This document shows positions 19,901 to 29,800 of a DNA stretch of 37,191 nucleotides, one piece after another. This DNA is from an uncultured Butyrivibrio sp. (lineage in GTDB: Bacteria; Bacillota; Clostridia; Lachnospirales; Lachnospiraceae), in assembly GCA_947167765.1 (NCBI GenBank), contig CAMVJI010000009.1, positions 1 to 37,191 on the forward strand, given 5' to 3'. The notes beneath the pieces are model-generated. The model saw only the letters and a list, made by a program, of their open reading frames with translations, did no database searches and was not told where the DNA came from. The first letter of the stretch is position 1, and every line of letters starts with the position of its first letter. A program made the position numbers and the translations under genes.

Positions 19901-22735
19901 TTCATTAAGGAGCTCTTCCTTTAAGACCTCCATAAAGATCTCTTTATCTTCCTTGACCTTCAGGGCATTTTTAAGGACAGCATCTTTAAAAATGTGATCC
20001 TCAATATCCGTATTTATGACAGGCTTTTTGAAGTCTACTGTAATGACAGGGTTATTCTTAAGTCCATCCAGGAATTCACTTCTTGTAACAAGGGTGGCAT
20101 TATAATCCTCAAGGGATGCAAAATCCCCATCATTAAAAAGGCTTTCTCGCTGTTTGGTTGTAGCCTTTATCTGCTCATCTATAGACTTTTTGACTTTCTT
20201 CTCGATCTCAGCAGTTTTTTTCTCAAGATTTTTTGCAGAGTACTTGTCAGCTCCATAAAGATCCTTAAGCTCATCAAGCCATATATCTTCAAAGCTGTTT
20301 TCAATATCATTCCACTGCTCTTTGGTCAGCTTTGTTTCGCCAGCAGCCTTCACTATGATCCCCGCAACATTACTGTTATAGATCTTTTTAATGTTGGCAA
20401 GGATACTGTCAGTCTTTTTATCTACCTCATCCCACTTCTTGTTGTACTCCTCTGAAGTGTTATATCCCTGCGGCCTTAGGTAGTACTCTTTGTTTTTATC
20501 ATCCTTGTTGGCCAGGGAAGCAACTCTTTTCTCGATCTTACTGCTAAGTCTTCCTGCAAGATTTGTCTTATTAAACTTCTTATCCCATGCTCTTTGGATG
20601 GAAGCTGCGTGACCGTCATAGTTCATCATATTGTCAATGGTATACTCGACAATATCTTCAGCGATCAGGTTGTAGCCAAGAAGGTATTCTCCACCCATTG
20701 ACTTAACGATACTTCTTTTAAGCAGTGCTTTTGCAGTGTCGCAGACTCCCATCATGCTGATCTTTTTGTCAATGATGGCTATGTTGCTTGTAACTGTAGC
20801 TTTTATCTTTGCAAGGGACTCCTCAAAGCTCTTATCGCTGATGCCATAGCTTTCTGATCTTGTAAAGATTCCTGAAGCTTTTTTTGTCAAAAGAGCCTGT
20901 ATATCATTGTTGGCCCACAGGCTCTCAAGGGATCTGGCATCAGTAAAGAATGTAATGCCCAGAGCCTCGTTTATAGTCTTCATTATGGCCTTCTGTCTGC
21001 TCTTTATAGCGTGGAACTCAGGGGTGTCAAAGATGTCATGAAGGACATTGTTATCCTTAAGAAGGTCTCTGAAATTAATGCCCGGCTTAAGGAGCATTCC
21101 AAATTTCTCTTTCTTTACCTTTTCGATAAAGAAGTCTCTCATCTTTGGAACGTAGCAGAATTTCTCCCCTACAGAAGTCTTGGGAAGCTCATCCCTAAGC
21201 TGCAGAAGGTTATGATGCAGATTGTCATTAATACTTATGAGATATCTCTTTATCTCAGTTCCGCTTTGATGATAAAGGTCAGGATCTGCCTTCATTATTT
21301 CCAAAACCTTATCAGCATATTCCTTATCACCGATCACCCAGGGCTTTTGCTTCATATCCTTTGTGTCTACTGCCTTAACACCGCGGATATCATTCTTGAT
21401 GAGAACTTCCCACTGCTTGAATACTTCCTCTGGATCAGTCTCTTTTTCCCCGATCATGGATTTCTTTACATCCATTGCCATAGGCTGTGCATTTCTTGCA
21501 AGGCGCACATTGATGTTGAGATTGTGCTCAGCCAATTGCTCTTTAGTTGCTGTCTTTTTAAAGATCTCAAGTCTGTTCTTTGCAATCTCTGTAGCATAAA
21601 CAGAGGTCATATCACGCATGGTGCGGATATTGACCATAAGATTGGAATTTAAAATATCATAATTTTTGATAAGTCTTTCTTTATCTTTTCCGTCGTTGTA
21701 GTAGTTTACTCCATCAAATGCGTCGTATCCTGCAAATCTGTTGATGGATTCATAGTACACCTTGGAAATAGAAGCCAGCAACAGAATATATGCCTCATTT
21801 GCATGGGCATCTGGAGCAAACTCCTCCTTTGCTCCCACAAAAAAGTCATTGTCTATATCCAGGATGTAGCCAAGCTCCTGAGGAACAGGTATTCTAAGCT
21901 TATTTGCGATATCAAGAACCTGCTGTGCATACTTCCTGATATCCTCATAGCGGTCTGTACTAAGATCCTTTACTGTGACCTTGCCAGTTTCTTTGTCCTG
22001 TACGTTTTTAGTAAAGGGGCTGGCGCTGTATTTAAGAATATTCTTAAACAAAGCCCCGATATCCTTAATGTCTGTCTGGTTCTCATAATCAAAATCGTTT
22101 ACATTAGTTTCAAGTTTAAGCGGTGAATCGCTTTCGTAAAGAAGTACCTTGTCAACGCTTGCCATGGTCTCATTATAGGAATCCAGAATATCGATCATGG
22201 AGTGCTTCGCAAGGCTTTCGTTGACTTTTCCAAGCATTTCTGCACTGCCGTCAGCAATCGTATCCTTGTATGCTTCCCTCGTAGTCTCCGCGTCCTGTAA
22301 GGCATGAATTTCTTTAGCTAATTTAAAATCGTTATATTTTTTTAGTCGGGCATTGTGAAGCTTAAGATCAGCCTCAGCATTTTTAATTCTGCCCTTCTGC
22401 TTTTTTGTCCATTTGGACCTTGCAAAGGTTTTCTTACAGCCCTTCAAATGAGCCGGCACCTTTGTAAGCTCAGCTCTTTCTTTTTTAAGGCGCAGCTTTG
22501 GAAGTTTTTCATAGGTCCAGACATCTTCTTTGCTAAGATCCATATCCTTGATATGACCGTAGTCAATAATGTCTTCCTGCCTAAGACCGGACTTAACAGA
22601 CTTATTATTTAAGAGCTTGGACTCATCCAGGATTTTAGTCTGATCAGTAATGTTCGAAGAAACGCTGTTCTTTTTTTGATTCAGGACTTTATCAGTTTTA
22701 TTTGTTTTAATTGCTCGTATGTTTCTATCGATCAT
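13967..22735 (-). CDS. Giant-protein module B: 2922-aa protein with internal repeats and hydrophobic C-terminus
   Basis: An 8.8-kb uninterrupted frame, the largest gene here; no known family is recognised. Most of the protein is charged and helical. Three degenerate repeats of about 150 residues are visible, starting near 2000, 2185 and 2385. They share [N/E]xEQxxxxxxLxxxDxLDxS, then R/KxxLxxxLSS and KTxIDWxLFxxAL (for example DNEQMLVVHALKHRDILDVS and TGIDWGLFANALKF). After them, near residues 2620-2665 and 2735-2785, come Gly/Ala-rich hydrophobic stretches (TKSTSAVLQVVGQAVQTGFA; GSSIGIQAVTNFFVGGIRMI) that could insert in a membrane. The C-terminus is again hydrophobic (LRASLLLAAIGC). There is no signal peptide and no LPXTG. 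ATG 22735 overlaps the preceding GNAT stop by 4 bp (ATGA), with AGAGG 7 nt upstream, so translation is coupled. Function unknown. Confidence 0.92.
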   Translation of the reverse strand: MIDRNIRAIKTNKTDKVLNQKKNSVSSNITDQTKILDESKLLNNKSVKSGLRQEDIIDYGHIKDMDLSKEDVWTYEKLPKLRLKKERAELTKVPAHLKGCKKTFARSKWTKKQKGRIKNAEADLKLHNARLKKYNDFKLAKEIHALQDAETTREAYKDTIADGSAEMLGKVNESLAKHSMIDILDSYNETMASVDKVLLYESDSPLKLETNVNDFDYENQTDIKDIGALFKNILKYSASPFTKNVQDKETGKVTVKDLSTDRYEDIRKYAQQVLDIANKLRIPVPQELGYILDIDNDFFVGAKEEFAPDAHANEAYILLLASISKVYYESINRFAGYDAFDGVNYYNDGKDKERLIKNYDILNSNLMVNIRTMRDMTSVYATEIAKNRLEIFKKTATKEQLAEHNLNINVRLARNAQPMAMDVKKSMIGEKETDPEEVFKQWEVLIKNDIRGVKAVDTKDMKQKPWVIGDKEYADKVLEIMKADPDLYHQSGTEIKRYLISINDNLHHNLLQLRDELPKTSVGEKFCYVPKMRDFFIEKVKKEKFGMLLKPGINFRDLLKDNNVLHDIFDTPEFHAIKSRQKAIMKTINEALGITFFTDARSLESLWANNDIQALLTKKASGIFTRSESYGISDKSFEESLAKIKATVTSNIAIIDKKISMMGVCDTAKALLKRSIVKSMGGEYLLGYNLIAEDIVEYTIDNMMNYDGHAASIQRAWDKKFNKTNLAGRLSSKIEKRVASLANKDDKNKEYYLRPQGYNTSEEYNKKWDEVDKKTDSILANIKKIYNSNVAGIIVKAAGETKLTKEQWNDIENSFEDIWLDELKDLYGADKYSAKNLEKKTAEIEKKVKKSIDEQIKATTKQRESLFNDGDFASLEDYNATLVTRSEFLDGLKNNPVITVDFKKPVINTDIEDHIFKDAVLKNALKVKEDKEIFMEVLKEELLNEKSLLHARYPYLEDVKSIEQLANLGVVDYAQFFADIKLSLSAVGSYKDDKAADGILLDDWKFCGVYGLKKKLMKDFLTLQMTPELFRQRKEEHTKVMAGEESVNRMRLDAMLATDFDPNNTYLKFNYQNIQGKQVNQVARIKRINFAETFWKNLAKSDETQIAPGLHPEHEDRFTKLIQKFLATLKEVPADKVKGRIRDFGTFIKKMEITKTYEEGTGAVKWVLDKNSVKELSTYLGKDHGIQEMDLETLFAVKAIFANVIAADSSSTKLEMADCMGELLLFGCGKEYFGAGGVGEKAFLDSGDDQYYADIVEKSRDLIIKRQQLTAILQGQDLKTEEVSKILNRLKPVIAGLKVTHNKKDREENVRKYGVEDLLDLSQRLMDIYGSDDKCVKARKESEEIGKLYLRRRDYIDNYGDPRKRQDGKFKVVRDQMMKDPEIYKKIMTTTDSEFEEFMKQLDAEIGVGLDVMSSNDFRGSMPINEQYVMENWQSFKGRKSWNKDQWYTSIKNYHDGFYLKEINGKSVRDILNNVQERMCSAGIDKSLASGTLLMKLTYILGADPASFALLYSEDDMFEAVKKIEDQYKKNMQYLDETMMVIYDEAQKNKAHTSVKENDDLYKEAANVFTLGGAVKQKKELMSSTKILSDLDAKREITEEDKVFADYSLLMQIMNPQAYLLNESEFRHSFLGNLKKYKEALGLDRNKDIYGDRTVLDTKEKIRLGIEIRKGEGRLLQRNKEKKYNEFAEKKQSLGTIGLFAYNADPKLVTQKAIDNAADFVYIHLNDNYGKADPEFIKGLLAERVIAYGKVEEKKLSDYITADKKRLLTLDSALRAHGGLSEDEIKKAVVFAFAQNAIRKELPLDGTNEGDVKEILDELKLRNEALDMAKPKSLLAKREYDEFMEEMNMARFTMSKEDFHEICSEKKQYFELADICGQKIEQVSKDLGVRLGLFDYLKKDIFENINEDGKLDIKKFTDSINDAVDKLVGDQVKAEGTLSKESTQKMALTYLPDSKALMQHVSSNSVTAAEKMNSSVTYTRADVEKEIALSGREDLINEYNNLTCEEQKVFALVLTFPEMGLLDSDKLSSNSVMVDRDKQISQEVELQEQLSSYIYGKDFAPKIDYNLVMSKLLKTDKKTGLRRVSKTIFDKAMTYTKYCISKKLEVMPKDARLSDGRYTAEIGRELAGKPGEYKIVQDALDTGAFYGAKSFKEFFTKYADSEMKIDESVGKISKKLGKYNDTQMYMLLHILQDRTVVDYTTNDGKWDALMLSGVPFVNEEKRNALKESLSSSEGMDKNMIAQLCTSVDNPMYAKAAATLFSFQLKDSIDLNQTGVSAESFAKGALKRATKIDWKLLERAMDLVDEIEAENLKIQVCRQTVKHTTDESAPNKEAANLYKEIDSKFKEKEFNQFDYFKDFLVREAKKNPQEAMPLISAFYGMSDNEQMLVVHALKHRDILDVSTDNNISTAIGMNEDKYVNEAGRDKLADYYIEHLSVPGAKNILATNQQDIHEAMQSLVSTQVSDKRNPQKKKDFVDLMVGKKIFNWAYIGADRKTGIDWGLFANALKFVRRTEGERKTFVGEAENYRATGNVDEYGRFMYNYKFLRKNLYRSGNRLTRFIGRRVRAELEGAIPGYAVGQRIMMACLSPQMRNKMLSTGIVKPGITKNTATDYLGYAEIGGTVTKSTSAVLQVVGQAVQTGFAIGGESLEQTANGLMGIYNIYLDGKGIKEIRKPVENEEELKKQTEKRMEEGKKRQTKEQQLVTKDNQLNKEWILQEVSAAAGTGANARDIIETATTCVNVLSGSSIGIQAVTNFFVGGIRMIIQETLETARFITSVVTDKIVMDKYFADNGPLGEEIKRLRGDNVNKIISDQTGRKKLGTRDIMDGCELEKKETEFMGEMSNAELFRKAYGFKDFSEQASFVGWHIVQTLLQCASPFGVDAKQFLRASLLLAAIGCKDAIGKQDNETAQRVYNRLMGQDIR

Positions 22736-23613
22736 ACTCTTACCTCTTTAATGCTTTCTTTTACCTTTAGCTGCTCCAGATATTTACCAAGATTAAATTC
22801 CGCATCTGCCATGATCAGCTCTGCTGTCTCCGGCTCATCGAAGAATGAATCCATTACCTTCTTAAGTTTTTCATTTGCTGCCACAAAGGAAATGTACTTT
22901 GGCGGGTTCATGCTCTGACTGGCATTTTCAACTGCAAAGGAAAGGAACCTTCGAAGGATCGTTGGATCATCAGTATCTGTGAAAAGATGAGTTACCTGGA
23001 CCTCATTCTGTCCCTGGTCCCTGTCAGCAAGAAGAAGCGCTTCAAGCTTGCCCTCCTCATTAAGGGCTGCAACACTTAGCTCCACGCTGGCTTCACTTAC
23101 ATCCCTTACAGTTATGTCTATATCTTTGATCTGTCTGATATCATCTAAAACAGCACTTATCCCGCTGGCCAGATTGACCATTATTCCGCTGTAGCTTCCG
23201 CTTTTTTTCGACGCAAGCTTCTTGTGTACTGTATCAAACGGCAAGCGGCACTCACGAAAATGGCGAAGACTTATATCAAACCCGTGGTCCGAAAAGAGCC
23301 TGCTCAGCTCCCATCCATGATCACCGTTATATTCAAACACCGCTGTGAGCATACTGGAGGGTTCCGATTTTGGAATATACTGATCCAGATAGAGCTCAAG
23401 CATTATATCTCCGTATCTGTGTCCCTGATAAAGACTTGGTACCATGAAAAAAGATATCTCGCTGATACCATCGCTTTCCGTTATCTCCATAAATCCCTTG
23501 TACTGCCCTTCATCACTTAGGCCATACCAAAAGACATTTTTCCCTTCCTCAGGCATATCTGCCGGCATGTTGTTTATCTGTGCTTCAAACAACGATATCT
23601 GCTTAAGTTCCAT
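22732..23613 (-). CDS. GNAT-like acyltransferase of giant-protein module B
   Basis: A 293-residue protein. The frame is open to a TTG at 23676 inside an inverted repeat, but ATG 23613 has AAGGAGG 5 nt upstream and is chosen. The N-terminal lobe has the GNAT strand-loop-helix ISFFMVPSLYQGHRYGDIML (residues 53-72), with YQGHRYG in place of the classical Q/RxxGxG loop. The C-terminal lobe (about 165-280) again looks like a degenerate GNAT half (LEALLLADRDQG, then VTHLFTDTDD and a helix). The layout is the same as in the proteins at 13077 and 30776, but sequence identity is low. The stop overlaps the start of the 2922-aa gene (ATGA), the tightest coupling in the locus. It is likely to act on, or with, the giant protein made from the same message; the substrate is unknown. 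Confidence 0.85.
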   Translation of the reverse strand: MELKQISLFEAQINNMPADMPEEGKNVFWYGLSDEGQYKGFMEITESDGISEISFFMVPSLYQGHRYGDIMLELYLDQYIPKSEPSSMLTAVFEYNGDHGWELSRLFSDHGFDISLRHFRECRLPFDTVHKKLASKKSGSYSGIMVNLASGISAVLDDIRQIKDIDITVRDVSEASVELSVAALNEEGKLEALLLADRDQGQNEVQVTHLFTDTDDPTILRRFLSFAVENASQSMNPPKYISFVAANEKLKKVMDSFFDEPETAELIMADAEFNLGKYLEQLKVKESIKEVRV

Positions 23614-23637
23614 GTTTTCCTCCTTAAAAGTCATGGC

Positions 23638-23705
23638 CAAGACACGGGGACGGTTCTCTTGACTTATTGCACGCAATGAGTCAAGAGAACCGTCCCCATG
23701 TCTTG
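23638..23705. repeat. 33-bp inverted repeat of the GGGACGGTTCT type
   Basis: The arms 23638-23670 and 23673-23705 pair at 31 of 33 positions around a 2-nt loop. The arm begins CAAGACACGGGGACGGTTCT, nearly the same as in the perfect palindrome at 1404-1480. It lies just upstream of the module B GNAT ribosome binding site and downstream of the predicted promoter at 23731, so it would be transcribed as a strong hairpin in the 5' untranslated region. Confidence 0.85.
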
Positions 23706-23730
23706 TTTGCTCTTGACTCCATACATTTCA

Positions 23731-23736
23731 ATTATA
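23731..23736 (-). promoter_or_regulatory. Possible -10 box of the module B operon
   Basis: On the minus strand TATAAT occurs 118 bp upstream of the module B GNAT start and 15 bp downstream of the strong terminator of module C. This is where a promoter is expected if the modules are separate transcription units. No clear -35 is present at 16-18 bp. Confidence 0.35.
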
Positions 23737-23751
23737 CGATTTATAAAAGAA

Positions 23752-23787
23752 AAAAGCAGAGAAAACCGTGTGGTTTTCTCTGCTTTT
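23752..23787 (-). terminator. Strong Rho-independent terminator after the 2307-aa giant gene
   Basis: A 16-bp perfect stem (23752-23767 with 23772-23787; arm AAAAGCAGAGAAAACC) has a 4-nt loop and is followed on the minus strand by TTTTTCTTTT. It starts 19 bp after the giant gene stop. It separates module C from module B. Confidence 0.9.
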
Positions 23788-23805
23788 AAGAATATTTATA
23801 CTTTT

Positions 23806-26800
23806 TTAATCAACTGAATTGATACTGAAGAGATCGTTCAGAACTGGATCTGCCTGACCATTCTGCTGTTTTTCAATCTCTTTCTTTGCCTTCTCCTTTT
23901 GCCTGCACTCTTCGAGGTATTCTTCCTCTCTGGACACAACGTATGCCCGTAACATTTCGAAGATGTTTTCAGCATCAAAGAATCTGTCAGTGTACTTTGC
24001 AAACTGGCCTTTATAAGACTTGATGACCGTCAGCTCGTCGCTTGAGTATTGCTTAAGAACTAAACTAATATTCTTTGAGCCTTGATTTACCAGGACCTTA
24101 TCATATACATCCGCAAGAATTATCAATTCTCTAAGGTTTGCAAGTGTCTTGGCCTCTGCTTGCTGTTTTCTCTTTTCCAGGAATTCCGTATTGCTGCGGC
24201 CATATTTCCTAAGCTTAAGCTTTTCTTCGTCTGTAAGGCCATTAAGCATGAATTCCACATCGTCCTTGATCTTTGATTTCTTCTTCTTTGCAAGGATGGC
24301 ATCAAATGTTTTATGGATCTGCGTAGGCATTGCTGCATCTTCTCTGTCAAGCATCGTCTGCCTTGTTTCCAATGCTTTATACTCCTTGAGATAATCACCG
24401 CTCTTTATATACTCCTGCTTAGCATTGAAAAGCTGGATCGCATTCTCTCTGGCCTGGGTGCTTACTTCCTTACCCATTTCCAGGGCATCGCTCTTGGACA
24501 TATTCGCTTTGCCCTCTTTAGATCTTGTTATCTCAGCAAGTGACTCGTCATAGATATTAGCATTTACAAGACTTCCGTCGATCTTAATTCCATTCTTTAA
24601 GAGATAAGCACTAAACAGATCAAAGTATGTAGAAACCATAAATCTTGTCTTTGGATCTGAAAAAATGGACTGGATCTTTGTCAGAGAATTGAGCTTGTTA
24701 GGCGACAAAAGCTTTGTATCATACTGTTCAGCGTGTGCTTTTCCATTTTTATAAAGGTCCTCATACACTTTATAATAGTTGTCAAATACACTGTCAGCTA
24801 CTGTTCTTTGTGCCTCTGCTTCTCGTGTAAGATTATTGATCTTACTATCAAGTTCCGCCATCTTCGCAGACTTATCCTGGATAAGGAGAGAATTATTAAT
24901 CACTGACTCCGGTGTCGCTTTTAATCGCAACATATCCATCTCCAAAGTTTCTCTCTGGTCTATCAGATTTCTAAGCTCCTTGTCGTAATTCTCAACCTTG
25001 GCCTTCATCTTGTCATATTCTTTTTCTGCAATCTCTTTAGCTTCCCATTGCGTGTACATATCCTTTTCATTGCCAGCTTTAGTAAAGGCCGATTCTATTT
25101 GTCTTCTGTAGCCTGGAATGTTGAAACTATCATTGCCATTTTCATAGAGAACGCAGAAATTCATTGCATTTATCATACTCACATAGAAGTCTGGATCCTT
25201 CTCTAATTTTTCTTTAAAGAAGTCGTCTTCATAAATGGCTTTTCCTGTTGCTACAGGCTTACTGATCTTGCCCATATCAAGCTTAAGGTCGCTGATCATC
25301 TTGATAACATTGTTACATTTTTCTTCATCTACAACTGAAAGGTTAGCCGCAATATTTGAAACATCATCAGAAAGCAGATTCTTAAAGCTGATCACCGTAG
25401 ATTTGGCATTTATCTTGCTGGTTGCACTTGTAAGTCCCTTCTCTGGGGCCATAAAGAACAGCATCTGAGGGTGGTAGGAATTGGAAACTGTAAATGTAAC
25501 CTCATCGGTGCTCTGCTCCTTTAATTTAAACTCATAATACTTTTTCTGTGTCTGCTGATAAGCGTCAGTATAACCATGATAGAACTTCTCAAGTTCATTA
25601 GCTTGTTTTTTATCACCTTCCTTAAGGCCATAAGTATCTCTCTTGACAACAGTCTTTTTGCTGTCACCTACCTTTACGTAGTCCTCAAGTCCAACACCCA
25701 CAAGCGTTCCAGATACTGACTGTCTGATCTTCTGAGCCATCTTGGTCTGGGCATAGGCAGTCTTCATTGTGTCTAAGCTATCTGTAACTTTAGCCTGTGC
25801 ATCAGAAACATTTTTTCCGACCTGCATCTTGAGAGCCTTCTGCTGATCCTGTAGCTCTTTCTGTTTCTTTAGAGCCTCTTCATCCTTTGACTTCTTATCA
25901 ACGTTCATCTGTGTTTGCAGAGTCTCAATCTCTTCAGGTGCAAGTCCAAAGCTCAAGCCGCCTTTTTCTGTAATACCATACTTATTGGCAACAGATATGA
26001 CTGCATTGTAGAAAAGAACGTAGGATTCACCATGACCTTTGTCGAAATAATCCCTGATCCTCTGCACAGTATTTCTCTTTCCATAAACATCATATAGTCT
26101 GTCAAAGCTCTCTTTTTCACCGTAATATAACTGCTGGAATGCAAGAAGCTTATTTGCATTGAAATAGCACTCTGCGAAGTTATTTACGATATAGTCCTCA
26201 TTCACATCATCAATCTTTATTGATTCACCAACTTTAAGAGCGTCCTCCGCAGCTTTAACAAGGAACTCGTCCCTGGTCTCTACGTGAAGATACTTATCAA
26301 CATCCGCTTTGTTCTGGTCTTCTTTGTTTATGTTAGACTTAGTTACTGATTTTCCTGCAAAACCGACCTCATGACTTCTAAGCAGGAACATAAACTGCTT
26401 TTCATCTATGCCCTTAAGGTTCAGGTCTTCTTTTAACTCATCAAGAAATCTGGGGTTCTGCATGTCATTTACAGAAGCATTAGTTTCTGCAATGGTTTCC
26501 ATGATGTTCTTGATCTTATCGATGTTTTTCTTTGCAAACTCCTCCTGTCCAAACGCTTTACATCTTTCTACAAGGACCTCCTTGCTGTCCTTGGCATTTT
26601 TCCAGATGAAATAATCGTTCATGGCAGTCTTATCTTTTTTATAACGTCTAAGCCTTAGCTCAGCTTCAGCCCTGGCTCCTTTTGATAATGTAAAGAAGAA
26701 CGTTTTAGTAGCCTTGGTGAGGATATCTTCAACCTTATTTTCGTCAAAGAATTCCATATCTCCGGCCTTTTTATGAATATACTCAAACAGCTCATCAACA

Positions 26801-29800
26801 TAGTTCCTAGGCGCAGGCATATCCATTTTCTTAAGACTGTTTTCTATGAAATCCTTCTTTTGTCTCTTTCTGGCTGTGATCCAATCTTCGCCTTTTTCAA
26901 GATCCTTCTCGTTCTTTTTGATCTCTTCTTCCTGGGCACCATAGGTAAGATACTGGTACAAAGTAACATTATCCTTGAGCTGGTCAAAGTTCTTTTCAAG
27001 TCTGTCTTTTTCTTCTTCCAGGCTCTTTAACTGTGAATCATATTTACTCTTTACCCTGTAGGCGACAAACTTGTATATGTTCTTCTTTTCGATTCTCTTA
27101 TCCCCTTTATTATAAAGGGCTTTCATCTCCTCAAAAGACAGCTCCTCCTGAGTTGCCTTCTCATCATCCATAAGTCTTCTGATCTTAGCAATTTCAGCGT
27201 TTACCTCAGCCTTTCTCTTGCTTTCTGCTTTTTCTCTTTCAGTTAATGCTTTTCTTTCTGCATCAAGCTGCTTCCACTTGCCAGAGAATGACTGATCTCC
27301 AGTTATCAGATCTCGCTTCATTCCCTTTCTCTTTAAGTACTTATAATCATCCCAATCAGCGATACCGTGATCAGCCAGAAGCATTCTGACATACTCTCTA
27401 AAGTCTGACAGAAGCATTTCCTGCTCTCCAAGTTTATCCAGTTCCTCACCAGAATATATCTTTGCCATGAGATCGGGATTTTCTTCATCTGTCTGATGAT
27501 TAAACCCAATATAATTGTCGATGAATTCCATTTCACCAAGTATATCTCTAATATTTGAAATTATGCTGGCATCATCAACACTACCATTCTTACAGTACTG
27601 GGTCTTTACTTTGTTAAGGATGATCTGGAATTTGTCTTTATAAGTCCTTAGGTATTTTGCCTTTTCATCATCAGTAAGCTCTTTTCCGTCTCTCTCTTTT
27701 TTCATATTCTCAAACATCTGCGTGAAGTAGTTCACATTAGCATGCTTGGGAAGTTCCATACCGAGTTTAGAAAGGCACTCAGCTTTGTTTTTAGCAAAAT
27801 ACTCACACTGCTCCTTGAGGAGGATGGCATTATCCACTCTCTTATTAACATATTCTTCTTTATTTTTTGCTCCACTAAAGACACGTCCATCCTTTACAAG
27901 TTCATCATAGTCTTCACTAAAGAGCTTTCTCGTTACGTATAATGCATCATCTTTATAAATCTGGGCTATATAAGAATCCAGAGCGCTCTTGCCAAGGATC
28001 TTGATTTCTTTAGCCTGGTAGTTATTGGCTTCCTTCATTCCAAGCATAAACTTATTGAGCTCATTGAGCTTATGGAGCTTAGCGTACTCAGGATCCTCTT
28101 CAGTGATATTAGGATGTTTCTGTTTAAAGTCATCAAGCTTATCCTGAACCTTCTTCTGCATATCAGTCATTGCAGAAAGGCGGTACTCTTTATCAATACC
28201 TTCAATGATCTGATTATTGCCCTCCATATTTGGCGTATCATAGATGTAGGAGTATGCCTCAGACTTCGTATAATCCATAGCTCCCTGCCACCTATGGAAA
28301 TAATCTCTAAGGAGTCTTCCTTTTGCCCTTACCAGGATCTTGTCATTATTTGAAAGTGTGTTGTAATCAGCAGGTCCCTTCCTGTCAAACTCAATACCGT
28401 CACATATCTTGATAAATTTCTTGAGCCAGAAATACTTTTTAAAGGTGTCAACATTAGTGACATCCAGCTCCTTTGTAATGTTGTAATCTTTCTCAAGCTG
28501 TTCAGGTGTGATCTTTACTATCTCTGCAATTGATATTTCAGGATCGCTGATCTCAGGCTGGTTTTCATACTCAGTGAAATTCTTCTGAGCTAACATGCGT
28601 CTTTCAATGTTATTGAGCATCTGAGGATTCTTAACATCCTTCTGGGTCTTACCATCAACCAGCTTGTTTACGAAACGTGTTCTTTCCATTCCCCTCTTAA
28701 GGAGAGTGTAGTTGTACTGAGCCTGCATGTCTTCAAGCTTGATGGTCTTACCACCAGCAACTTCGATCGTATCGAACTTTTCGAAGTCATAGTAATCAAG
28801 AGTCTTGTAGAACAGGTCATTATATTCAAAGGCCTCTTTAAGCTTAAAGATATGTTCAAGACCTTCGTACTTAAGGACATTCCTAACAGAAGGAAGTGCA
28901 TTCAGCTCTAATTCCTTCTTAGTGAGATCAATATTGGTAAAGAAGTCGATAGTTCCCTTGTAATTCTCAAGCTGCTGTTCAAGGATCGATGTTTCCTCTT
29001 TAATACGGACTTGTTCCTTGTCAATATAGTCTTTCCAAATCTGTTCAAGATCTGGAATACCTGTTTTTTTGCCCCCAGTGATACCCTCCTTTGAATTTGC
29101 TTTTCTCGCAAGCCCTTTTATTGCCTCATTTCTTGCTTTGAGCTCATCAAGCCTTCTCATCTGTTCGTTGTACTTGTTGAAGATCTTATCGATCTCACTG
29201 CCAAACAGATCATAAATCGCAGGTTTTTCCATGATCTGTGCTTTGAGTGCCTTAAGCTTTTCTTCGCCCTCACCAGTGGCATCGTACTTAAGCTTAAATT
29301 CTGTCTCTTCCTTATTCTCCTGCTTCTGATCCTTTTTCTGATCCTGATCCCGCTTCTCTACTCCAGCTTTTTCTGCTTTTTTCTGGCGGGTTTCATTTGC
29401 CTTGTTCTCAATTTCGTCAAGCTTTGCCTTCATCTTGGCATCAGCCGCATCATCCATATAGTCAGTTGTAGAATTGTATGCCTTTTGTAAAGTTTCCCAT
29501 GTTTCTTCTACAAACTTCTGGTATTCTTCTTCTCCGTTTAATCCATCTTTTTTCTCTTCATAACTTAAGAAACTTATGGTCCTGCCTTTTTGTGCCAGTC
29601 CTTCATCTTTCTTGTAACCGCAGTAACGGGCATGGGTCTCCATAAAAGTCTTCATGATAGGCGCGATCAATATGATCCTGCTCCAGATTACAGCTGCGAG
29701 ATCAGGGTCTGTGTGATCTTTGCTGTTCATATCCAGATAATTAGGATTGCACTGAGTAAGAAAAACAAATGAATTAAGCATATCCGTGTATCTCTGCATC

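Noticed and set aside
14138-22918. Many plus-strand frames of 60-213 codons opposite the giant genes
   Set aside because: They are shadows of long minus-strand frames, lack ribosome binding sites and have unnatural composition.
23614-23676. N-terminal extension of the module B GNAT to the TTG at 23676
   Set aside because: The extra codons come from the inverted repeat, and ATG 23613 has an excellent AAGGAGG site.
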